A stretch of 64,000 bases of DNA, from contig WQXU01000008.1 of assembly GCA_009781635.1 (NCBI GenBank), forward strand, positions 45,411 through 109,410. Reading direction: 5' to 3'. This stretch comes from Treponema sp. (GTDB lineage: Bacteria; Spirochaetota; Spirochaetia; Treponematales; Breznakiellaceae). Both the position numbers and the translations under genes were made by a program. Of this stretch, positions 56,395-64,000 are shown piece after piece. The notes under the pieces were generated by a model that was given only the letters and a program-made list of their open reading frames with translations, searched no databases and had not been told where the DNA came from. How positions within the stretch are numbered: the first letter of the stretch is position 1; every line of letters begins with the position of its first letter.

Positions 56395-58874
56395 TCCGGC
56401 AGCGCAAGAGCCAGCACTTCGTCAAATTTTTCAACAGCATGAAACTCAATTCCCTTTTTGACATGCTCAGGTATTTCATCCAAATCCCTTTCGTTATGCT
56501 TGGGAAAGATGATATGCTTTGCCCTGTTCCTGCGCGCGGCTATTGTTTTTTCTTTTAAGCCGCCAATAGGAAGAACAAGGCCTGTAAGAGACAATTCTCC
56601 TGTCATCACAAGTTTTGGCGCAACTGTTTTTCCGCGCATTAATGAAAGCAAAGCAGTAGCCATTGTGATGCCGGCAGAAGGGCCGTCTTTGGGTGTTGCG
56701 CCTTCCGGAATGTGCATATGAATATGATTTTTTTCAAACCAGTCTTTGCTGACGCCGTATTGCTCAACTGCCAGCTTGCGCGCAACAGTCATGGCTATTT
56801 CGGCGCTCTCTTTCATTGTTTCGCCCATTTTACCTGTGAGCGTTATTCCCTCTTTGACGGGAAGCGATGTCGCTTCTATTACAAGAGTGTCTCCGCCCAT
56901 GCTTGTCCATGCAAGTCCTACCGACATGCCAGGTTTGTTTGCTGTTTTTATATCATCTTCGCGGAATATAGGTTTTCCAAGATGCTTTTCTATCAATTTT
57001 TTATCAATATTAAAACGCAGAAGTTTTTCAGAGGTTTCTTTTTTGCCTGAAGCTGCTGTTGATTTTTTATCCTGCGGATTATTGTTCACCGCGCTGTTTT
57101 TATTTTTTTCTTCTTCATCATTATTCGCGCTGCTTTCCTGCGCTTCAATAATTTGTTTTGCAAGTTTGCGGTGAATCTTGTCCAGGTTTTTTTCAAAGTT
57201 GCGCACTCCCGCTTCACGCGCATAAGAGTTTGCGATATGCAATAGACTGTCTTTAGTGTACTTAACATGATTTTTTCCAAGGCCGTTTTTTTCAAGGCTT
57301 TTTGGCAGCAGGTAGCGCTTTGCTATTTCCAGTTTTTCCGTATCGATATAACCCGGAAGCTGAATAATCTCCATGCGATCCAGAAGCGGCGGCGGAATTG
57401 TATCCAGGGTATTTGCTGTAACAATAAAAAACACGCTGGAAATGTCAAACGGCAAATCCAGATAATGATCCCTGAATGAATTATTCTGCTCCGGATCAAG
57501 AACTTCAAGAAGGGCGCTTGCCGGATCGCCGTGATAACTTGCTCCCATTTTATCGATTTCATCAATCATAAAAACTGGATCTTTTGTTTTAACTATTTTT
57601 AGTCCCTGAATTATTTTTCCTGGCATTGCTCCTATATAGGTACGCCGGTGCCCCTTGATTTCAGCTTCGTCTCTCATGCCGCCGACAGAAAACCTGAAAA
57701 ATTGTTTTCCCAGAGCGCGGGCAATAGATCTTCCCACAGAAGTCTTTCCAACTCCCGGCGGCCCCACAAGACAGACAATTGAACCTGTAGCATAGTTTCG
57801 CTCGCTACCCTTTTGCAAGGCATTCCCGCGCAATTTTCTTACCGCAAGATATTCAACAATCCTTGTCTTTACATCTTTAAGCCCGTAGTGGTCAGCTTCA
57901 AGAATTGCCTGTGCGTTTCTAAGCTCGAAAACTTCAGGAGCAGGCTTATTCCACGGAAGAGCGGCAATCACATCAAGATAGTTGCGCGTAACGGTAAATT
58001 CTGCAGAGTTAGGTTCCATAAGTGAAAACTTTTCCATCTCCTGATCAACAGTTTCCTTTACTTCGCCCTCAAATTTAAAGCTGTCAAATTTATCTTTAAA
58101 ACGCTGATAATCGGAGCTTTTTGCATCGGTTGTCATTCCAAGCTCCGTTTTTATGGCTTTAAGTTCTTCCTTTAAAAAATAATCGCGCTGGGATTTTTCT
58201 ATTTTTTCATTTATCTCTTTTTGAATCTTCTTTTGAATCCTTAAAAGTTCCTGTTCTTTTTTTATGAATACCAGCACCTGCTCCATACGTTTACGCACAT
58301 TTAAAATTTCAAGAATCTTCTGCTGTTCAGCCTTGTCAATATTCAAAATGCTTGCGATAAAATCAGCAATTTTTCCGGGATGATCAATATTGATCATGTT
58401 AAGACGCATTTCTTCGGAAAACAGAGGATTATTCTCGCTTATCTGTTTCATTTCAGAAATAAGAGCCCTTGTCAGCGCCTTTACTTCGCTTGTGTTGTCT
58501 TCCTCTTCTTCCAGATATTCAACTGCAGCGACAATCGGATTTGAAGGATTGAGTGTTTTTTTAACACGAAAACGTTTTAATGTAGAGATAAAAATATTTA
58601 CGCCGCCGTCCGGCAAATTAATTTTTTTAACGATCTTTGCCGCAGTGCCAATTGTGTATAAATCCGTAATTGACGGTGAATCAGTATCATTTTGCAGCAT
58701 GACAAGCCCAATAAGCCCGTCGCCTGAGTTTGCATCCTCCACAACTTTTACATCGGAAGGATTGCCAATCATTATGGGGGTAAAAATCCCCGGGAATATC
58801 GGACGGCCCATCAGAGCCACCAGATATAATTTATTGGGAAGAAGTTGATCTACAGGTATTATTTGATCACTCAT
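56391..58874 (-). CDS. lon: ATP-dependent protease Lon
   Basis: Lon degrades misfolded and regulatory proteins. The 827-residue protein has the N-terminal substrate domain, the AAA module with Walker A GPPGVGKTS and Walker B VFMIDEIDK, and the C-terminal protease with catalytic Ser in DGPSAGIT and Lys in GGLKEKTIA. Between AAA and protease lies an unusual ~40-residue polar insert rich in Asn, Ser, Glu and Lys, starting near EAQESSANNDEEEK. It overlaps the hypothetical gene's stop and is convergent with it. Confidence 0.95.
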   Translation of the reverse strand: MSDQIIPVDQLLPNKLYLVALMGRPIFPGIFTPIMIGNPSDVKVVEDANSGDGLIGLVMLQNDTDSPSITDLYTIGTAAKIVKKINLPDGGVNIFISTLKRFRVKKTLNPSNPIVAAVEYLEEEEDNTSEVKALTRALISEMKQISENNPLFSEEMRLNMINIDHPGKIADFIASILNIDKAEQQKILEILNVRKRMEQVLVFIKKEQELLRIQKKIQKEINEKIEKSQRDYFLKEELKAIKTELGMTTDAKSSDYQRFKDKFDSFKFEGEVKETVDQEMEKFSLMEPNSAEFTVTRNYLDVIAALPWNKPAPEVFELRNAQAILEADHYGLKDVKTRIVEYLAVRKLRGNALQKGSERNYATGSIVCLVGPPGVGKTSVGRSIARALGKQFFRFSVGGMRDEAEIKGHRRTYIGAMPGKIIQGLKIVKTKDPVFMIDEIDKMGASYHGDPASALLEVLDPEQNNSFRDHYLDLPFDISSVFFIVTANTLDTIPPPLLDRMEIIQLPGYIDTEKLEIAKRYLLPKSLEKNGLGKNHVKYTKDSLLHIANSYAREAGVRNFEKNLDKIHRKLAKQIIEAQESSANNDEEEKNKNSAVNNNPQDKKSTAASGKKETSEKLLRFNIDKKLIEKHLGKPIFREDDIKTANKPGMSVGLAWTSMGGDTLVIEATSLPVKEGITLTGKMGETMKESAEIAMTVARKLAVEQYGVSKDWFEKNHIHMHIPEGATPKDGPSAGITMATALLSLMRGKTVAPKLVMTGELSLTGLVLPIGGLKEKTIAARRNRAKHIIFPKHNERDLDEIPEHVKKGIEFHAVEKFDEVLALALPD

Positions 58875-58914
58875 TTATTAATTACATTCCAAAATTTATT
58901 ACTTGAAGAGGCTC

Positions 58915-59030
58915 AAAAAAAAAGGGGATGGGGAATGGGGGTTAGGGAAATATATTGAATAACACATGGTTGTTCATATTATTGTATCAAACAATAATCC
59001 CTACTCCCTAATCCCTAATCCCCTCTCCCT
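58915..59030 (-). terminator. G/C-rich inverted repeat, likely enolase terminator
   Basis: On the reverse strand, right after the eno stop, comes a G-rich arm (GGGGATTAGGGATTAGGGA-type) opposite a C-rich arm that ends in nine T residues (A9 at 58915-58923 on plus). The arms (58924-58948 and 58998-59030) pair imperfectly over about 25 bases, with an inner 7-bp stem ATTATTG/CAATAAT. It ends transcription of eno before lon. The arms belong to the same G-run family as 25036-25079, so it may have arisen as a repeat. Confidence 0.6.
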
Positions 59031-59033
59031 TTC

Positions 59034-60353
<1,320 letters not shown>

Positions 60354-60521
60354 TTATTGAATAATGGTGCGATATTTTATTAAGTAAGTCAAGGACTGAT
60401 TTTGGCATTACTATAGATGAATTTTTACTATAGTATGGCTTGATATTATCTCCGCCTGAATTTAACACACTTTATGCCATTTATTCCTGTATTATAAAAT
60501 ATGATTTAAATTGCATTTTAT

Positions 60522-60914
60522 TCATTCCAAATCACTTATACCATCTGCTTTTACCCTGTAAGTAATCCATTCATTTTTATCATCACTCCAATCGTTGCTC
60601 CTGCTATATAGAATCTTAAAATACACATATCCATCTGCAAATGCAGGGACTGAATAAGAGTACATATGTCTGGAGCTGGCCGTTTCGACTGACTTATTAT
60701 AGGTTTTATCAAAAGCGGTAACTTCCGTGCCGTCATCCTTTACCCGTTTAAATACCTCTCCTCCGCTCACCCAGCCTGTGGCATCTCTGGCGCCCGGTTG
60801 TTCGAATGAATAGTAGACATAGCCTTCGTGATACAAATAATTTTTTTCTGAACTTCCCTTTAAATCAGGAATGTTATTTTGTAATTCTTCGTGTGTGCGC
60901 TTTATATTTTCCAT
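60522..60914 (-). CDS. Hypothetical protein, beta-rich
   Basis: The 130-residue frame has no signal peptide. It is rich in Tyr, Ser and Asp, with repeated aromatic patterns (YVYYSFEQPG, YVYFKILYS, WITYRVKADG) suggesting beta-propeller or DUF5050-like strands. AGGAG lies before the ATG. It sits at the edge of the AT-rich accessory zone. The function is unknown. Confidence 0.55.
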   Translation of the reverse strand: MENIKRTHEELQNNIPDLKGSSEKNYLYHEGYVYYSFEQPGARDATGWVSGGEVFKRVKDDGTEVTAFDKTYNKSVETASSRHMYSYSVPAFADGYVYFKILYSRSNDWSDDKNEWITYRVKADGISDLE

Positions 60915-61069
60915 GTTTTTTTCTCCTGTTACATATTATCATTGTTTTGACATTAATTCCAGTAAATTTCCAGTATTCCAAAGCAGTTTGTATTCAGTAG
61001 TAGCATGTAATATCATCAACCGGAGACTTTTTCTGAATAATGATGTAAATTAATATATCGGAGGATATA

Positions 61070-61849
61070 GTGAGTAATATTATTTTTTATTTTTCCGGAA
61101 CCGGAAATTGCTTAAAAGCCGCGAAGGAAACAGCAAAAGAACTTGGAAATTGCGAAATTGTTTCAATGGCAAAACCAGGTGGTTTTAGCATATTAAAGCA
61201 ATATGACACTATCGGCTTTATTTACCCCGTATATTTTTACGGCCTGCCCAAAAAGGTAATTGAGTTTGTTGATAATTTAAAACTAAATGACAATAAAACA
61301 GCATATACATACGCAATCGCAACATGCGGAGACGGCGCCGGTTACGCGATATATCAAATATATGAATTGCTGAGAAAAAATCATAATATAGAATTGAATT
61401 ACGGTAAAAAATTAAAAATGTTTTCCAATTACATTGTCATGTACAATATGAGTAAAAAAGTAGATGAAATTACCAAAAAGTCAAATGAAAGATTATTTAC
61501 TGTAATTAAATCAATTAAAAACAGAGAAAATAATAAAATCAATAAATTTACCAAATTAATCATTTTTATTAATAATTGGTTTTTAAAAAATGCGTCAAAA
61601 ATGGGTAAACATTATAATGTAAATGAAAATTGCAATGGCTGCCGTATTTGCGAAAAAGTATGTCCTGTAAAAAACATAGAATTAAATAATAACAAACCTG
61701 TTTTTAATCACAATTGCGAACAATGTGTAGCGTGCATTCAGTATTGCCCAAAACAGGCCATAAATTACAAAAACGCCACTCAAAAAAGACGAAGGTACAC
61801 ACACCCGGAAATCAGTTATTTGGAATTATCTGAAAGTAATTATCGTTAA
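61070..61849 (+). CDS. EFR1-family flavodoxin/ferredoxin protein
   Basis: The 259-residue cytoplasmic protein combines an N-terminal flavodoxin-like domain (FMN loop SGTGNC at 9-14; GDGAGYA near 88) and a C-terminal pair of [4Fe-4S] clusters (Cys188, 191, 194, 198 and Cys216, 219, 222, 226). Such proteins shuttle electrons in anaerobes. The start is GTG 61070 after GGAGG. A Lys/Asn-rich helical linker joins the two parts. Composition is AT-rich compared with the main chromosome, so it may be acquired. Confidence 0.87.
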   Translation: MSNIIFYFSGTGNCLKAAKETAKELGNCEIVSMAKPGGFSILKQYDTIGFIYPVYFYGLPKKVIEFVDNLKLNDNKTAYTYAIATCGDGAGYAIYQIYELLRKNHNIELNYGKKLKMFSNYIVMYNMSKKVDEITKKSNERLFTVIKSIKNRENNKINKFTKLIIFINNWFLKNASKMGKHYNVNENCNGCRICEKVCPVKNIELNNNKPVFNHNCEQCVACIQYCPKQAINYKNATQKRRRYTHPEISYLELSESNYR

Positions 61850-61949
61850 GTTTAGGAAGCCCTTTTTTGAACCTATGACTAAATGGACATGTTGACAAAG
61901 TAAATAATACTAAGAAAAAGGTGTTATAACATTCTCAAAGTTAAAGCCA

Positions 61950-62280
61950 ATGATGGGACGAAAAAGCAAACAGCTTTGTATGATCATGATAGACATTGAA
62001 GAACTAATACCAAAAGATCATTTGTTAAGGAAAATCAAGTATACAATAGATTTTGATTTTATTTATGAAGAAACAAGAACATATTATTCATCAATAGGCC
62101 TTCCTTCAACAGACCCTGTCTGTTTAATGAAAATGCTTCTTGTAGGTATTTGTACGGAGTAAAATCTGAAAGAAGATTAGAAGAGAAATAACATTGAATA
62201 TGACTATCGCTGGTTGCAATTTTGATCTAATGGATGCCATACCAGATCATTCAACATTCAACTAAAATCGGCGACGGCAT
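61950..62280 (+). pseudogene. Decayed IS1182-type transposase
   Basis: The frame 61950-62162 encodes IDIEELIPKDHLLRKI and GLPSTDPVCLMKMLL, which match the N-terminal part of IS1182/IS1480-like transposases. After a stop the match continues in another frame (KIRREITLNM, DLMDAIPDHSTFN near 62186-62262) and then as NRRRH. At least two frame breaks and the loss of the catalytic region show it is dead. No terminal repeats were found. Confidence 0.7.
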
Positions 62281-62410
62281 TAAACCTGAAACGATTTATT
62301 AAGGCTGTTGGTGCTTAAGCTCATGGTTAATGATTTATAATGCTATACCACCTTATCAGGTTTTCATTGCACTTGCTTCTTGAATTCGGGATTTTATGTA
62401 AATTTAGATT

Positions 62411-62588
62411 TAATTTCGTCTAACGTTTAAGATTGACGACGGTTTGACAGCCCGAATAAGCAAACCGCAGGTTTGCAAGGCTGGCAAACTGTGGTGGAGC
62501 AAAACATTGCAGAGGGTGAAGCCCGAACAATGTTTTGCGGAACCCGAGCCGTCGAACAAGCGGCGAAGCGTTAATCGTGTGTTATGCG
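62411..62588 (+). repeat. attC-like structured repeat, copy 1
   Basis: The element opens with GTCTAAC (62418-62424) and closes with GTTAATC (62570-62576) or GTTATGC (62581-62587), which look like integron R-boxes. Inside, CGACGG (62437-62442) pairs with CCGTCG (62549-62554). Two hairpins follow: CAAACC-GCA-GGTTTG (62461-62475) and a perfect 11-bp stem GCAAAACATTG/CAATGTTTTGC (62499-62509, 62528-62538). Positions 62421-62460 are identical to copy 2. It follows the transposase remnant; no gene lies within. Confidence 0.6.
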
Positions 62589-62611
62589 ATGGAAAAAGCA
62601 CCACGAAGCGT

Positions 62612-62627
62612 CCGCCATGGATGGCGG
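62612..62627. repeat. Small hairpin with TGGA loop
   Basis: CCGCCA, loop TGGA, TGGCGG. It resembles the hairpin at 63819-63838 in having an nGGA tetraloop. It lies between attC-like copy 1 and the end of the hicA gene, without a T-run. Confidence 0.5.
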
Positions 62628-62656
62628 GCGTTAATATAATTCAATTTTATTGTTTT

Positions 62657-62875
62657 TTATAATAATTTCAAAAAATCATTTAATTCAATTCCTGCTTGAA
62701 TTAATATGCTTTTTAATGTTCCTTTTGCAATAGTGTCATGCATTGGAATTACATATATTCTATTCCCATTTGAATATTTTGCATGACTTCCCTTTTGACT
62801 TTTGAATACAAACCCTTCTTTAGATAATGCCGAAATAATTTCATTGGGTCTAAGAACCGGATATTTGCTTCCCAT
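62657..62875 (-). CDS. hicA: HicA toxin (mRNA interferase)
   Basis: The 72-residue protein has the dsRBD-like HicA fold: EIISALSKEGF, then GSHAKY with the catalytic His31, and a final helix ending in DFLKLL. HicA cleaves mRNA when not bound by HicB. Its ATG shares one base with the stop of hicB (TAATG), so antitoxin is made first. Placed in the AT-rich segment between two attC-like repeats. The toxin seems intact. Confidence 0.93.
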   Translation of the reverse strand: MGSKYPVLRPNEIISALSKEGFVFKSQKGSHAKYSNGNRIYVIPMHDTIAKGTLKSILIQAGIELNDFLKLL

Positions 62876-63096
62876 TATATTGCCATTTCCAGTCTGGTTA
62901 TATAAACCTCTTCATTTTGCATATAATTTAATTCTTCCATTTTGTCTTCATCTTCATAATATAATGAAATAGCTTCTCTTAAATTTGCCATTGCCTCTTC
63001 AATTGTTTTTCCTTGCGAAGCTATATTATTTTCAAGACAAGTCGCAACATACCAATTTTCTTCTGGCTCTATTTTTATTGTCCCTTTAAAAACCAT
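62875..63096 (-). CDS. hicB: HicB antitoxin
   Basis: ATG 63096, preceded by GGAGGAAAAT, gives a 73-residue antitoxin; a longer frame from 63135 adds unneeded residues. HicB forms a compact partial RNase H-like domain with the pattern GTIKIEPEENWYVA-CLENNIASQGKTIEEAMANLREAI. A DNA-binding C-terminal domain is absent or very short, so autorepression is unclear. hicB precedes hicA. Confidence 0.9.
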   Translation of the reverse strand: MVFKGTIKIEPEENWYVATCLENNIASQGKTIEEAMANLREAISLYYEDEDKMEELNYMQNEEVYITRLEMAI

Positions 63097-63176
63097 ATTT
63101 TCCTCCAATGAACGTATTTTTTTATCATAAAGCATCTATTGTTTACTGTCAAGTAGCATTTCTAACCTTAATTTTG

Positions 63177-63614
63177 TTAAAACCTTAATTCAAATGCCTT
63201 TTTTGATGATCCGTTAAACCCTATGTTTTCATAAAATTTATGCGCTTCTAGTCTTTTTATTCCACTTTGTAAAACTACTTTATAACAATTATTTTCTTTT
63301 GCGTATTCTACTGCCATTTCCATTAATTTTTTTCCTATTCCTTTTTGCCTATAATTTTGATCTATTATTACATTTTCTATAAATCCAATTGATTTTCCAT
63401 TAAATGTTAAATTTGGAATAATACATATATACAATGATCCTATTATTTTTTCATTTTCTTTTGCAAAAAAATACTTTATATTATTTTTTTCAATAATATC
63501 CCATATTTTATATGCTTCATATATACCAAATAAAGAGCCATTATTATCTCCAAGTTGCTTATACAATTCAAGAATGCCGATTAAATCGTCTTTGTTTCCA
63601 ATTAAATAATCCAT
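63177..63614 (-). CDS. GNAT-family N-acetyltransferase
   Basis: The frame opens with GTG at 63656, but ATG 63614 follows AGGA and begins MDYLIGNKDD, so I take 145 residues. Motif A reads RQKGIGKKLM, the acetyl-CoA binding loop, preceded by IENVIIDQNY. The C-terminal VVLQSGIKRLEAHKFYENIGF is also typical. The substrate is unknown. The gene is AT-rich and sits with hicBA between attC-like repeats, a frequent combination in integron cassettes. Confidence 0.88.
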   Translation of the reverse strand: MDYLIGNKDDLIGILELYKQLGDNNGSLFGIYEAYKIWDIIEKNNIKYFFAKENEKIIGSLYICIIPNLTFNGKSIGFIENVIIDQNYRQKGIGKKLMEMAVEYAKENNCYKVVLQSGIKRLEAHKFYENIGFNGSSKKAFELRF

Positions 63615-63818
63615 AAATATTTTATTCCTATAATGTCTATTAATATACAACTGCACAAAAAGCTTATAAATTAAAAAATAATGTCAATATCCTTTATAAA
63701 TACTGTTTTTTTTTAATAATCCAAATATTTTCTAATAATTATAATATAGTAGAGTTAAATAAATATCAATATCAAAACTTAATAAAATTTAAAAAACATA
63801 TTTTCCGAATAGGATTTA

Positions 63819-63838
63819 GCCCTGCACGGATGCAGGGC
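63819..63838. repeat. Perfect hairpin with CGGA loop
   Basis: GCCCTGCA and TGCAGGGC form an 8-bp stem around CGGA. It stands out in a very AT-rich stretch (63657-63870) that otherwise holds no gene. No T-run follows it on either side. Confidence 0.6.
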
Positions 63839-63870
63839 ATAGATTGTCCAATATTTATTCTGATATTTTA

Positions 63871-64000
63871 TTTCGCTTAACGTTTAAGATTGACGACGGT
63901 TTGACAGCCCGAATAAGGGCTTGCGCAGCAAGACCAGGGCTGGCAAACTGTGCTGGAGGTTTTGCGTGGGAGTGAGCCAAAGGCGACCGACCTAGCAAAA
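63871..64000 (+). repeat. attC-like structured repeat, copy 2 (cut by window end)
   Basis: It opens with GCTTAAC (63875-63881) and repeats the 40 bases shared with copy 1 (63878-63917). The first hairpin has the same position and GCA loop but a different stem (CTTGC/GCAAG, 63920-63932). The block GGCTGGCAAACTGTG-TGGAG (63938-63958) is shared at 20 of 21 bases. The second hairpin begins TTTTGC (63960-63965) and GCAAAA lies at the edge. The changed but still paired stems argue for selection on structure. Confidence 0.6.

Noticed and set aside
62411..64000. CRISPR array
   Set aside because: Only two repeats, 1.46 kb apart, with intact genes between, no short spacers and no cas genes.

Overview
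The window looks like part of a spirochaete chromosome, most likely a gut-type Treponema relative. The evidence is indirect because there is no rRNA gene. It includes many lipobox lipoproteins and beta-barrel proteins, a FecR-like multi-repeat membrane protein beside a class III adenylate cyclase and yajC-secD-secF, a MurE with an EDPR motif in place of the DAP-type DNPR, and lipoproteins of a style I associate with termite-gut treponemes. The main body has medium GC. The last 3.7 kb is clearly AT-rich and accessory.

Layout. 1-5.8 kb: the end of phosphoglycerate mutase, then an L-arabinose operon (araB-araA-araD and an intracellular GH51 arabinofuranosidase) with its own promoter. 5.87 kb: tRNA-Pro(GGG). 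6-11.5 kb: isoprenoid (ispG, ispH) and cell-wall (murE) genes with AMMECR1. 11.5-22.5 kb: a long leftward envelope/secretion operon (TPR lipoprotein, adenylate cyclase, FecR/FN3-like protein, barrel protein, yajC, secD, secF). 22.6-28.3 kb: a lipoprotein, a LysM lytic transglycosylase, a secreted protein, a BASS transporter and an OmpA protein. 28.3-33 kb: an MBL hydrolase and a four-gene ECF transporter/amidohydrolase operon. 33-39 kb: a zinc-ribbon protein with a lysine-rich tail, a PRPP synthetase-like protein, glycerol kinase with an upstream adenylate cyclase, and a methyltransferase. 39-50.5 kb: topoisomerase IV subunits parC and parE, separated by a block of barrel proteins, lipoproteins and an FMN dehydrogenase. 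50.7-60.3 kb: PEP carboxykinase, a PASTA protein with fmt and def, a PilZ gene interrupted by an in-frame UGA, lon and enolase.

60.4-64 kb is an accessory region: a small hypothetical gene, an EFR1-type flavodoxin/ferredoxin, a decayed IS1182-type transposase, and a segment carrying HicBA toxin-antitoxin and a GNAT acetyltransferase between two structured repeats. The repeats share a 40-bp block, then hairpins whose arms differ but still pair, and end-core sequences like integron attC sites. I read this as part of an integron cassette array. No integrase lies in the window.

How the genes fit together: arabinose and arabinan use feeds glycolysis (phosphoglycerate mutase, enolase, PEP carboxykinase, glycerol kinase). 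Isoprenoid, peptidoglycan and SecDF/YajC genes serve envelope building. Two adenylate cyclases and a PilZ protein suggest cAMP and c-di-GMP signalling. Several genes (araB, the PilZ gene, perhaps amrA) have promoters whose -10 box almost touches the start codon, which suggests leaderless mRNAs. No CRISPR array, prophage or rRNA was seen.
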